Below are positions 54,252 through 62,887 of a stretch of 64,000 nucleotides of DNA, piece by piece; position 1 is the stretch's first letter; the number at the start of each line of letters is the position of its first letter. The notes under the pieces are model-generated. The model ran no database searches and was not told the origin of the DNA. It saw only the letters and a list, made by a program, of their open reading frames with translations. Origin of the DNA: Confluentibacter sediminis (GTDB lineage Bacteria; Bacteroidota; Bacteroidia; Flavobacteriales; Flavobacteriaceae); NCBI RefSeq assembly GCF_003258355.1, contig NZ_QKPO01000006.1, positions 178,528 through 242,527 of the forward strand, read 5' to 3'. A program made the position numbers and the translations under genes.

Positions 54252-54693
54252 ATATAATTACTTTATCTTTATTTGCCATTAAAAAATTATAATACTGTTC
54301 ATTTTTAATTACCGTTTTCGTGAAATCTTCTACAGTAATTGTTTTTATTTTTAACTTATTACACAATTGTACCTGGGCTATATTATGATTGTCAATGATT
54401 AAAATTAAATCCTTCCTCATACAACAATACAATTGATATAAAAAACCAGTGCCGAAAAAACTGTTGTTTAATTCATGCTTATTTAAAAAAGGTAGAAATC
54501 CATTGTCATCATCATATATAAATTTTAAAAACCCTTTATTATGACATTGTTGTATATCAAGCTTAACATCACCACTATAATTCTCTAATTGAAGCAGTGG
54601 CACGTATATTTCATAATTATCTTCAGCAATAACTTGTAATTGCTGAAGCTTATGTAGCAGGCATAAATACTCTATGTCATAGAAAACAAACAT
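54250..54693 (-). CDS. PIN-like domain protein paired with the XRE-ImmA/IrrE regulator
   Basis: A 147-residue protein. Its plan resembles compact PIN nucleases: an N-terminal strand with 'FYDIEYLCLLHKLQQL', then 'YEIYVPLLQLENY', and a late 'LILIIDNHNIAQVQLCNKLKIKTITVEDF', in which acidic residues sit where PIN proteins keep theirs. The middle Glu/Asp expected in 'GTGFLYQL' is missing, so it may be inactive or only PIN-like. It overlaps the XRE-ImmA gene by one base and is clearly co-transcribed with it. COG2856 peptidases are often next to PIN-like partners. The family call is tentative. Confidence 0.5.
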   Translation of the reverse strand: MFVFYDIEYLCLLHKLQQLQVIAEDNYEIYVPLLQLENYSGDVKLDIQQCHNKGFLKFIYDDDNGFLPFLNKHELNNSFFGTGFLYQLYCCMRKDLILIIDNHNIAQVQLCNKLKIKTITVEDFTKTVIKNEQYYNFLMANKDKVII

Positions 54694-55772
54694 TAATTCA
54701 AATTAAAGTTTTTAATGGTTAATTCATTTAATTTATCAATAGGGATATTGCTTAATTCGGAAGCCTTGTTTTTTTCAATACGCTTTTCAGTTAAAGCACT
54801 TCTTAATAAAAATTTAAATCTTTTTGGTTTTTCATCACTTTTGGTATATTCTCCAAAATCTTCTCTACCATCTTGCCATATTTCATAGTCTTTAATAACC
54901 ATATCCTTTATATCATCATCAATCAATTTCAAACTATTCATTCTATATATTATAGCCTTAATGGAGATACCATATTTCAATTTAATTTCTTTTAATTCTC
55001 CTAAAGAAATTGAAGTTCTGTTTTTTCCAAAGTATTCAACAGCGGCTTCATCTACAAGTAGGAATGCAGCTGCAAACCTATTACAATAGTACTCTTCAAT
55101 ATCCTCTGTTATGGAGTCTAAATCAAGTTTCATTAGAATATGTCCTAATTCGTGTAATAGAGTGAACCTTCTCCTAGTAGTTTCTCTAGTATGTTCAAAA
55201 TAGTCGTTAACAATTATTACGGGAATATCTTCTATCCATCCGCTTAAACCTCCAGAACCAATATTTCTATTAATAGAAACCACTTTTACACCTTTACTTT
55301 CTATTAAATCACAAATACTATCTATAGGTGAATTCCCTAATTTCCATTTTCTCCTTATTTTTTTTACAGCTTTTTCAACATCAGAATAACTAGTAATTAA
55401 AAAATCAGAAATTGGATTTTCAAATTTTACGTTATTGTCTAGTATTGATTCTAACTCAATATAGTTTCTTACATATTTAATAACGTCTTTCTTAATAAGG
55501 GTTTCTTCTTTTTTCTTGTCAAACAGAGTATGGCCATCTCTAAATTTAACAGAATCTAAACCGTAATTAATTACAGGTGTTTTGAAAAAATCCCAAACAT
55601 TTATTCCAAAAGCCGTAGCAATATTTTTTAAAACAATATTACTGGGTGTAGTAGATCCATTTTCGTATTGTTGAATCGCTGCTTTTGAAACATTAACCAT
55701 AGAAGCTAAATCTTGTAATGAGTAACCCATTAAACTTCTTAACTCTTTGATTTTATCACCTATAGTGTTCAT
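54693..55772 (-). CDS. XRE HTH-ImmA/IrrE metallopeptidase regulator (CapH-CapP-like fusion)
   Basis: A 359-residue protein from the ATG at 55772 (an in-frame TTG at 55781 adds three residues). Numbered from that TTG, an XRE helix-turn-helix fills residues 8-66 ('YSLQDLASMVNVSKAAIQQYENG'), and a COG2856 zinc peptidase fills about 150-260 with H210-E-L-G-H214 and a downstream 'EEYYCNRFAAAFLL' for the third ligand. In some CBASS loci a repressor (CapH) is cut by a separate COG2856 protease (CapP) on DNA damage; here both parts are in one chain, as in ImmR/ImmA-like fusions. It lies upstream of the CBASS-like operon on the same strand, with CTATACG sites around its own promoter. Confidence 0.82.
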   Translation of the reverse strand: MNTIGDKIKELRSLMGYSLQDLASMVNVSKAAIQQYENGSTTPSNIVLKNIATAFGINVWDFFKTPVINYGLDSVKFRDGHTLFDKKKEETLIKKDVIKYVRNYIELESILDNNVKFENPISDFLITSYSDVEKAVKKIRRKWKLGNSPIDSICDLIESKGVKVVSINRNIGSGGLSGWIEDIPVIIVNDYFEHTRETTRRRFTLLHELGHILMKLDLDSITEDIEEYYCNRFAAAFLLVDEAAVEYFGKNRTSISLGELKEIKLKYGISIKAIIYRMNSLKLIDDDIKDMVIKDYEIWQDGREDFGEYTKSDEKPKRFKFLLRSALTEKRIEKNKASELSNIPIDKLNELTIKNFNLN

Positions 55773-55796
55773 GTGTAACAATTGAAATTATTAATC

Positions 55797-55834
55797 CGTA
55801 TAGCAAATTTAATAAAAAATATTTTCACTATACG
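55797..55834 (-). promoter_or_regulatory. Promoter and inverted-repeat operator of the XRE-ImmA gene
   Basis: CGTATAG (55797-55803) and CTATACG (55828-55834) form an inverted repeat with a 24-base spacer. Directly next to the first arm is CAAATTTA (55804-55811), which reads TAAATTTG on the minus strand, a perfect -7 box. The ATG is 25 bases further. A repressor bound at both arms would bracket the promoter, fitting autoregulation by the XRE domain. No such site occurs in front of the CD-NTase gene. Confidence 0.6.
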
Positions 55835-56640
55835 ATTAAGTTATTAACATTAATGTTAAAAATAATTTTCCCAAAGACAAAAACTCGGATGGAACGTTAA
55901 AGAAGCATTTTGTAGATGCTTTTAGTGAGTGAGCATAATTGCGAGTTGTCTAATTACAAAACTTCAATTAGTTTTTAGTATAGAATCCTATATCTTTTGG
56001 TTTATTCCGTTCGTAGAACTCCTATGGTGTTTAAATTTTTCTTCTATTAGTTATGTCCTTTAGCAGTTTATATGCTAGTCGTAAATAAAGGAGTAAAGAG
56101 TTGTACCCTTGCAAAAAGCTATTAAATTAAGCTCAATCTCAATCTATTTTAAAATAATGCTCTGTTATAGTAGCACATCTTACACTTTAGTTTCATCTCA
56201 CTATACATGTGCATCACAAAATAATAGAAATAATACGAGTTAAATAACCGCAGGTTCAACACTTAAATTGTATTTCCATTTTGGAATTATAGACTCTTCT
56301 TTTGCAAATAATAAGGATGTTTTTGATAAATATTTTAAAAAAATACCACCTTTTGGATGCAAATTCTTTCAAGATATTATGACTTATTTTAGACAAATAA
56401 ACTCATCTAATTTATCACAATAGATGAATTCTTGGAATACAAAGTAATTAAATAGGTGATCCATATAATTATATTGGTAAAGAAGTACTACATTATTTAT
56501 TAAGTTTAGTACTATTTTAGTATCTTTATTTCAGATTGAAAGTCATTGAGCAACAAATCAATATAATTAATATGGTAGTTATTTAACCACCTCAAATTAA
56601 AGACATCTTCAAACACCTATAAATATTACTGGTTTCGGAT
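55835..56640. other. AT-rich stretch without genes at the right end of the island
   Basis: About 800 bases with no gene I can support. One frame is open over 56292-56423 without a start codon and may be a scrap of a lost gene. No IS ends or terminators were seen. Confidence 0.45.
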
Positions 56641-56665
56641 GGGGTTCGAATCCCTTCGCGGTCAC
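56641..56665 (+). repeat. attR core of the genomic island
   Basis: An exact copy of the 25 bases that end tRNA-Arg (38066-38090). A few bases upstream, 'TTTCGG' recalls the tRNA anticodon loop, but the stems are absent, so it is not a tRNA gene. It is followed by a second tRNA-style terminator (56671-56707) that may be the original one of the tRNA before insertion. Confidence 0.88.
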
Positions 56666-56670
56666 AAATA

Positions 56671-56710
56671 AAATCGTAATACTCTAAATTTTAGTTTATT
56701 GCGATTTTTT
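56671..56710 (+). terminator. Hairpin terminator after attR
   Basis: AAATCGTAATA (56671-56681) pairs with TATTGCGATTT (56697-56707), 11 bp with one G-T pair and a 15-base loop, followed by T runs. It has the same distance and role relative to attR as the hairpin after tRNA-Arg has to attL. Confidence 0.65.
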
Positions 56711-56988
56711 GTTTTTAAAATGTGTCACTTTTTGTATCACGGTATACCTTTATCTCTTATATTTTCTAAAAGCTTGAATTGTTTGGTATATTCTAAAAGC
56801 AACAAATGCTCTGCCAGCAAAATCCCAAAAATAGGACTAATTTTTAGGATTAAGTTCATCCATGTAACAAACCTTATGTGTTGGTGTAATAAAATTAAAA
56901 TAATATTTAACGCTATTTTGAGTTGATGACCAGAAATTTTCAAAACAAAAAGAATATACTTCTGTTGCAATTAAAGCAAAATAAGACA
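56711..56988. other. Short stretch between attR and the integrase remnant
   Basis: No supported gene. Both strands have short open frames (for example minus 56737-56970), but the translations look like chance or debris. It occupies the place where the first two thirds of the older integrase should be. Confidence 0.35.
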
Positions 56989-57419
56989 ATGGGCTTAATT
57001 GGATTGTTACTAAAAGACAAAAAACAAAGACATCTGTAAAAGTACCGATATGAGATACAGCGTAAAATCTTATTGATAAATATCGCCATCATCCTATGAG
57101 GTGCATTACCGAAACGTTGTTTCCTTTAATTTTGAATGCAAAACTAAATCTCTATCTAAAGGAAATCGCTGATGCCTGTGGCATAAAAAAGAATCTTACT
57201 TTCCACATGGCACGACATACATTTGCTACAACGGTCACTTTAACTAATGGTGTTCCTATTGAAACGGTTTCAAAATTATTGGGGCATACGAGAATTGCCA
57301 CAACCCAAGTTTACGCCAAAGTTATAGAGAGAAAAGGAAGTGATGATATGCAATCTCTAAAAAATAAACTTAGATCAGATAAGGATAATTTAAAATCAAA
57401 CAAAATTGAGAATGATTGA
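56989..57419 (+). pseudogene. 3' remnant of a second tyrosine integrase
   Basis: Matches bases 39157-39587 of the island integrase almost throughout, covering about the last 143 codons. It starts abruptly at 'MGLIGLLLKDKKQRHL'-like text that is out of order with stops (a TGA replaces a TTA codon near 57052). The last 107 codons from 57096 are open and keep 'HMARHTFATTVTLTNGVPI' and the catalytic-Tyr segment 'LLGHTRIATTQVYAKV'. Without the core-binding domain it cannot be active. It marks an older, related element next to attR. Confidence 0.85.
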
Positions 57420-57621
57420 TGTTTTAAAGGAAGAATCTAGTTCTTGTGGCTAAAATATGTTAAAGTAGGAGAGGGCATTTTGATAAATTTTACATGAGTC
57501 AATAGTGTCTTTTGTGATTGTTGAAAACAGACCTTCTCTAGCATATTTTTTACATCTTAGTACGCTAATAGATAACTTATTTGACAAGACCTTTTGTTTT
57601 ATCTTTCTGGTTTAATATGAT

Positions 57622-57696
57622 AATGAGCCGATTAATTTTGTAATCGGCTCATTTTTTTGCTATATTTGAGCCGTAAATTAATCGTAATCGGCTCAT
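57622..57696 (+). promoter_or_regulatory. fic promoter and operator, second copy
   Basis: The same arrangement as at 39791: AATGAGCCGATTA (57622-57634) and TAATCGGCTCATT (57641-57653) form a perfect inverted repeat, TATATTTG is at 57661-57668, and a third half-site TAATCGGCTCAT (57685-57696) enters the start codon. Conservation of all three sites between the copies, while nearby bases differ, supports function. Confidence 0.75.
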
Positions 57697-58804
57697 GAGC
57701 TATAATTGGCAACAACCTGACTGGGCACAATTTAAATATGACCTAGAGCATATTGAGGATGCTTTTTTTGAATTTATTGAAAAAACGGGTCGTATCAAAG
57801 GGTATTTAGAGGGACTGTCCAAAGAACTACAATTTGAGACCATGATAGAGATGATGGTCTTGGAAGCCATTAAAACGTCAGAAATCGAAGGGGAATATCT
57901 AAACCGAAAGGATGTTATGTCTTCCATTCGCAATAACCTTGGGTTCAATAAAAATCCTGAACAGGTCAAGGATAAAAATGCGGAAGGTATTGCCGAGCTC
58001 ATGATAGATGTTAGAAACAGTTTTTCCGAAGACTTGACCGAAGCAACCCTCTTTTCATGGCACAGGATGCTGATGAAGGGACGGGAGAATATGGTGGTTG
58101 GTGGTTGGCGTACCCATAAAGAACCTATGCAAGTGGTTTCAGGCGCCATGGGTAAGGAACGTATACATTTTGAGGCTCCACCTTCTGAAAGTGTTCCAAG
58201 TGAAATGGGACGTTTTATACAATGGTTTAACGAATCGGCTCCTGGTGGCATATATGAGATTAAAAAACCTATGGTTCGCTCCGCTATTGCACATCTGTAT
58301 TTTGAATCCATACATCCCTTTGAGGATGGTAATGGTCGCATCGGTAGGGCTATCTCTGAAAAGGCTCTGTCCCAAAGTATTAAAAGACCCATACTTTTAA
58401 GTCTTTCCATCTCAATAGAGGCTAATAAGAATGCTTATTATGATGCTCTTAAATCGGCTCAGAGGTCAAACCAAATCAGTCCTTGGATAATCTATTTTGT
58501 GAATACTGTCCTAGATGCACAACGCCATACGGAACAACAAATCGAGTTTACCCTGAAAAAGGCTAAGTTCTTTGACCATTTTAAAGATCAATTGAATAGT
58601 CGTCAGTTAAAGGTTATTAGACGGATGCTCAAGGAAGGTCCAAAAGGGTTTGAGGGTGGTATGACCGTTAGAAAGTATATTTCCATTACCAGTACATCAA
58701 AGGCTACGGCGACAAGGGATTTACAAGATCTTGTTGGGAAACAAATTTTTATGCCTTTTGGGGGTGGTCGGAGTACACACTATGATGTGAATTTAACGGT
58801 CTAA
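57695..58804 (+). CDS. Fic family protein (DUF4172-Fic-wHTH), second copy
   Basis: A 369-residue near-twin of the protein at 39864, differing at about a dozen residues (for example Leu47 to Phe, Ser56 to Leu, Glu172 to Gly). The auto-inhibitory 'TSEIEGE' at 61-67 and the catalytic 'HPFEDGNGRIGRAI' at 207-220 are unchanged, as is the C-terminal winged helix. Retention of an intact gene beside a destroyed integrase suggests it is useful or hard to lose, as expected of a self-limiting toxin-like gene. Cross-repression between the two copies through identical operators is likely. Confidence 0.9.
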   Translation: MSYNWQQPDWAQFKYDLEHIEDAFFEFIEKTGRIKGYLEGLSKELQFETMIEMMVLEAIKTSEIEGEYLNRKDVMSSIRNNLGFNKNPEQVKDKNAEGIAELMIDVRNSFSEDLTEATLFSWHRMLMKGRENMVVGGWRTHKEPMQVVSGAMGKERIHFEAPPSESVPSEMGRFIQWFNESAPGGIYEIKKPMVRSAIAHLYFESIHPFEDGNGRIGRAISEKALSQSIKRPILLSLSISIEANKNAYYDALKSAQRSNQISPWIIYFVNTVLDAQRHTEQQIEFTLKKAKFFDHFKDQLNSRQLKVIRRMLKEGPKGFEGGMTVRKYISITSTSKATATRDLQDLVGKQIFMPFGGGRSTHYDVNLTV

Positions 58805-59572
58805 TTGTTTTCAAATTTATTTTTATGGGCTGTAATTATATTTCCAGATTTATAAATATAATTCCGTTGCAGCACATTCGCATAACATGTCTTATAAATC
58901 CATGATGGAAATGAATATTTTCTCCGCAGTTTTATACATTATAAAATAACATTGCTATTTGCAAATGTATTTATTGATAAAGAGGAACTATCCACAATCA
59001 TTTTTTTTATTTCATAGGGTAAGTACTATGGTTAACAATTATCAACGTACCGAATGATGCCCTCTTATTATTTATATATCTAAGCTCTATTCAAAACAGG
59101 GTAAATTATCTTAAAAATTATAGTGTATTTTATTAAAATCTATACAAATCTTTTTCAATTTGCTAAAAATTTAATGTACCTAACAATTTCGGAATAAAAT
59201 AAAAGCCAAACTCCATATTCAAAATAAAAATAGCGACTTAAGCTCATAAACTAACAAAGCAATCAAAAAGCTAAATAAGTATTTGATGAGAGTTGCTGAA
59301 AAAGCAAAATATTTAAAAAGGCACAATATAAGATATTAAAACAGAATTTAACAACAAGTAAAACGTAGCAAAAATCTTAGCATTTTTATTCCACAATGTG
59401 TTGCTATTCCTATGCAGATTTCCTAGCATTTCGTTAACATTAAGTTAATGAAACTTCATTAGTATCTCCATAGTTTTACGCATTTATCGAACACAAACAA
59501 AAGCAAAATATAATCTCAAAAAGGGATATGTAAGTGCTTTTTAATCAGATTGTCAAAAAAATAATATCGTAT
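58805..59572. other. Stretch between fic copy 2 and the phosphatase genes
   Basis: The first 180 bases belong to the duplicated block. The rest, up to 59430, has no gene, terminator or further copy of the att core, so the right end of the older element could not be fixed. The last 140 bases hold the candidate Pho box and promoter of the phosphatase set. Confidence 0.5.
59434..59478 (+). promoter_or_regulatory. Candidate Pho-type direct repeat and -7 box of the phosphoesterase genes
   Basis: TTAACA (59434-59439) and TTAATG (59445-59450) are spaced 11 bases start to start, the spacing used by PhoB/PhoP response regulators (the Bacillus PhoP core is TTAACA-like). TAGTTTTA at 59471-59478 resembles the -7 box with one mismatch. 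No -33 TTG is seen, which suits an activator-dependent promoter. It lies about 100-140 bases before the first phosphatase gene. Confidence 0.4.
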
Positions 59573-61354
59573 ATGAATAAATTTTTAGTAAGCTCCATGC
59601 TTTTTTTGATATGTTTTTGTTCCATGATGGCACAGCAAAAGCATGACGCTTCTGTAAAAAGTGTTATGGATAATGTTATCACAAGATTGTACAGTAAAGT
59701 ACCTCCGAAAAAATACGATTCCATTGATGATGGTTTTATGCTCAATTTTTTGACCAAAAATGAAAAAACGGTTTTAGCCACAAAGTACCAGTATTTTAAG
59801 GTAAACGTACCAGTGACGGTTTCATTAATGCGCTATGTAAATCAAGCTAATGTGCCATTTTGGTTAGCCGAAAGTGGCTTTAAAAAAACGACCAACAAGG
59901 TAAAAAATACTGAATATGAATATGAAGTCTGGCAAAAAAACTTTGTGCCTGGTTGGGTAAATTTAGGAATTCCAGGTTTTGACAATAATAGAGTGGTCTA
60001 TTTTATTACAGTAGGAGCAAAGAATAAAAGTGATGAATTAAAAATAACCCATCAATATCCTTCAGAATACGGTTTGTCAAAAATGGAAAAAGGGTCTTTT
60101 ACTTACCATGATTGGTCTGATTTAAAAATATCTGAATTACCAGAAGAGCTTGAAGGCCAAATACTTTTTACAACGGTAAGAGGAAGATCAAGAGAAGCAC
60201 ATGTGGAAGATGCTTTCCGGAAAACACTATTTCCTTCCTCAAAAAAACCAGATCAAATCATGCTCACATGGAGCGAGAACCCTTCAAATTCTGTTGCTAT
60301 TCAATGGCGGACTAATACTGCAATAAATGATGGAACTGTAAACTATTGGAAAAAAAACACCTCTGATACGCTCTCTGCAAAGGCATCTGTATCCGTTATG
60401 GAAGATAGAATGTTGTATAATGATCGATACATCAATCGATTTACATCAGAAATAAAACAATTAGAAGCAAATACTACTTATGACTATAGAGTCGGTTCGG
60501 AAATAGCGCATTCATGGTCTGAAGTTCGGAATTTCAAAACAGAAGCCAAAAACACGAATCAATTTTCGTTTATATGGTTTGGAGATACCCATAGAGATCC
60601 AAAATGGGCGGAGATGTTACAGGATTCTTATCTGCGCCATCCAGAAATCGCTTTTTATTCAATTGCGGGAGACATTGTTTCTACAGGTCTTTACAGAGAC
60701 GAATGGGATATGTTTTTTGGATATTCAAAAGATGTATTTTCATATAAACCTTTAATGACCGTGCCAGGTAATCACGATCGACAGGATGGTTTGGGGGCTT
60801 GGATGTACTACCAACTATTCAGTTTACCAAAAAATGGTCCTGAAAAAGTAGATCCAGAAAGTACTTATGCCTTTGAATACGGAAATGCCTTATTTCTTAT
60901 GATTGATGCAACGCAACCAAATGAAGATCAAACAGCATGGATTGAGAAACAATTAAAAAACACCAAAGCGACTTGGAAGTTTGTGATGTTTCATTTTCCT
61001 CCTTATAATTTTGAAGAACCTTATTTGGATATTCAACAAGAGTGGTGTGGCATTTTTGATACCTATCATGTTGATATGGTGATGTCGGGGCATATTCATT
61101 ATTATATGCGTTCTAAACCCATTAATCATGGTAAGGTTGTAAAGTCCTTTAACGAAGGCACCGTTTATGCCGTTTCTATTGGGACGCATGGTAATCATGA
61201 TGATATTGGTCAAGAACCTTATGGAGAAAAAAGATATAAAGATGGCCAATTTTACCAGCATATGGAAATAAAAGACCGTGTATTAAAGTACACAACCTAT
61301 AACAAAGAAGGCAACATTGTAGATGAACTACTAATAGATAAAAATCAGAATTAG
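59573..61354 (+). CDS. Exported purple-acid-phosphatase-like metallophosphoesterase (1)
   Basis: A 593-residue secreted enzyme. The ATG at 59573 gives a clean signal peptide ('MNKFLVSSMLFLICFCSMMAQ'); a GTG at 59534 would add 13 residues before it. A region of about 190 residues of unknown type precedes a fibronectin-III-like PAP N-domain near 225-310 ('IMLTWSENPSNSVAIQWRTN'). The metallophosphoesterase core has 'WFGDTHRD', 'SIAGDIVS', 'VPGNHDRQDG', 'VMFHFPPY' and 'VDMVMSGHIHYYMRS', supplying all usual metal ligands. It hydrolyses phosphomonoesters or diesters outside the inner membrane. It is the first of four exported phosphoesterase genes in line; the gap to the next is 77 bases. Confidence 0.87.
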   Translation: MNKFLVSSMLFLICFCSMMAQQKHDASVKSVMDNVITRLYSKVPPKKYDSIDDGFMLNFLTKNEKTVLATKYQYFKVNVPVTVSLMRYVNQANVPFWLAESGFKKTTNKVKNTEYEYEVWQKNFVPGWVNLGIPGFDNNRVVYFITVGAKNKSDELKITHQYPSEYGLSKMEKGSFTYHDWSDLKISELPEELEGQILFTTVRGRSREAHVEDAFRKTLFPSSKKPDQIMLTWSENPSNSVAIQWRTNTAINDGTVNYWKKNTSDTLSAKASVSVMEDRMLYNDRYINRFTSEIKQLEANTTYDYRVGSEIAHSWSEVRNFKTEAKNTNQFSFIWFGDTHRDPKWAEMLQDSYLRHPEIAFYSIAGDIVSTGLYRDEWDMFFGYSKDVFSYKPLMTVPGNHDRQDGLGAWMYYQLFSLPKNGPEKVDPESTYAFEYGNALFLMIDATQPNEDQTAWIEKQLKNTKATWKFVMFHFPPYNFEEPYLDIQQEWCGIFDTYHVDMVMSGHIHYYMRSKPINHGKVVKSFNEGTVYAVSIGTHGNHDDIGQEPYGEKRYKDGQFYQHMEIKDRVLKYTTYNKEGNIVDELLIDKNQN

Positions 61355-61431
61355 CCTAAATCTTTTATGAAGAAATAACACTTAGATATTCATATTAAAA
61401 CACTACCGTATAAACCTATAACTTAATAATA

Positions 61432-62850
61432 ATGAAGCTAATAAAAACAAAATTAACCTTCTTAATTTTTATAACAATCCTTTGTTGTAATGCTCAAAAT
61501 TCCAAAAATTCACACAATCATATAGACGATCATGAGCATGTTCATCCGCATTCACATTATCCTAAGTATGATTCAATTGTAGCTCATAAATTAATATTTC
61601 CATCTCAAGTTCCAGATAGGATTATTGCTAATTTAACGGTAGATGCAGCACATAGTTTTGCCGTTAATTGGAGAACAGATCAGCAAATAGCATCTGGTGT
61701 TGTAGAAATAGCATTGGCAACTGATGGTCCTGAATTTTTATTTGATGGTGTCCGTACAATTGAAGCTAAAAATGAAATCTTTGAAAACCAGAATTCAAAA
61801 GAACCATTAGTTAAAGCTGTTTATCATTCTGCCATTATAGATAATCTAGAACCAAAAACGACTTATGTTTATAGAGTTGGTAATGGAATAAAAGAAAGTG
61901 CGGCTTGGAGTGAATGGTTTCAATTTACGACTGCCAGTGCTACACCAGGTGACACTTTTAGTTTTATTTATTTTGGCGATGCCCAAAATAGTATTAAATC
62001 GCTTTGGTCTAGAGTGATACGAAGCTCTTATCAAAAATTTCCAAAAGTAAATTTTATGTTGCATGCAGGGGATTTAGTTAATGATAGAGATGCCAATTTG
62101 GAATGGGGCGAATGGTTTTTTGCAGGAAGTTTTATTCACGCCACAGTGCCCAGCATGATGACTCCTGGAAACCATGAATATAGAAAGGGCGTACTCTCCG
62201 CATTATGGCGACCTCAGTTTACATTACCGCAAAATGGGCCGTTAGAGGTGATTTCTGAAACCTGTTATGCTCTAGATTATCAGGACATGAAATTAATTTC
62301 AATAGATGCAGAAGCTTTCGATGAAATAAAAGAAGCACGTGAGGTGCAAGTAATATGGTTGGATTCTGTATTAAGCACAAATACCAAAAAATGGACAGCC
62401 ATAACCATGCATTATCCTATTTATTCTACCGCAAAAGGTAGAGACAATAAAGAACTAAGAGAGGCTTTTCAACCTATAATTGATAAGTATAAAGTGGACT
62501 TGGTTTTACAGGGACATGACCATACTTATGCCCGTGGCTATGCGGACAATGAGGGGAAAGGACTTACTATGGTAAATGATGCTGGTACTATTTATGCCGT
62601 TTCGGTAAGTGGCCCTAAAATGTATGATTCACAAGACAAAGATTGGATGGTTCGACGAGGGGAATATACACAGCTTTTTCAAATTATTACGGTTGAAAAA
62701 GATACCCTTAAATACGAGGCCTACACTCCTATAGGCACGTTGTATGATGCCTTTGATTTAATTAAAAATGAACATGGAAAAAAACAGCTCATCAATAAAG
62801 TTCCGAAAACCCCGATAAGATTAAAAAAGGACTATATAAAAGAGAATTAA
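61432..62850 (+). CDS. Exported purple-acid-phosphatase-like metallophosphoesterase (2), His-rich N-terminus
   Basis: A 472-residue protein with an N-terminal signal ending 'ILCCNAQ' (possibly a lipoprotein). After it comes a striking His-rich stretch 'HNHIDDHEHVHPHSHYPK' at about residues 27-44, which may bind metal. A PAP N-domain follows ('RIIANLTVDAAHSFAVNWRTD'), then the phosphoesterase core with 'YFGDAQNS', 'LHAGDLVNDRD', 'MTPGNHEYRKG', 'TMHYPIYST' and 'VDLVLQGHDHTYARG'. The metal ligands are complete, with 'GHDH' as in typical PAPs. It lies between the first phosphatase and the GDPD gene, all on one strand. Confidence 0.88.
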   Translation: MKLIKTKLTFLIFITILCCNAQNSKNSHNHIDDHEHVHPHSHYPKYDSIVAHKLIFPSQVPDRIIANLTVDAAHSFAVNWRTDQQIASGVVEIALATDGPEFLFDGVRTIEAKNEIFENQNSKEPLVKAVYHSAIIDNLEPKTTYVYRVGNGIKESAAWSEWFQFTTASATPGDTFSFIYFGDAQNSIKSLWSRVIRSSYQKFPKVNFMLHAGDLVNDRDANLEWGEWFFAGSFIHATVPSMMTPGNHEYRKGVLSALWRPQFTLPQNGPLEVISETCYALDYQDMKLISIDAEAFDEIKEAREVQVIWLDSVLSTNTKKWTAITMHYPIYSTAKGRDNKELREAFQPIIDKYKVDLVLQGHDHTYARGYADNEGKGLTMVNDAGTIYAVSVSGPKMYDSQDKDWMVRRGEYTQLFQIITVEKDTLKYEAYTPIGTLYDAFDLIKNEHGKKQLINKVPKTPIRLKKDYIKEN

Positions 62851-62887
62851 AAATAGTAGCATTCAGAATAACTCAATACCTTGAATT

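Larger units (their letters stand above)
38066..56665 (+). mobile_element. Defence-type genomic island integrated in tRNA-Arg
   Basis: About 18.6 kb bounded by an exact 25-base direct repeat of the tRNA 3' end, with a tyrosine integrase gene adjacent to the left repeat. The cargo is a Fic protein, PLD nuclease, RloC-like ATPase, orphan BfmA/BtgA mobilization protein, AbiEi/AbiEii, a seven-gene regulator plus CBASS-like set, and long AT-rich gaps. No relaxase, coupling protein or type IV secretion genes are present, so it is at most mobilizable, and the integrase carries a premature stop. The gene density and AT content differ clearly from the flanking core genes. Confidence 0.88.
56989..58984 (+). 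repeat. 2-kb duplicated block, copy 2
   Basis: The partner of 39157-41154: integrase 3' end, fic promoter/operator, fic and about 180 bases beyond. Differences are scattered single bases and a few short gaps, many silent in fic, so the copies diverged while both fic genes stayed intact. Confidence 0.9.

Noticed and set aside
56631..56665. A second tRNA-Arg gene at attR.
   Set aside because: Only the T loop and 3' acceptor part match. The D arm and anticodon stem are missing, so it is the attachment-site copy.
56737..56970. A 77-residue minus-strand open frame between attR and the integrase remnant.
   Set aside because: No recognisable pattern and no neighbours in an operon; most likely debris of the older element.
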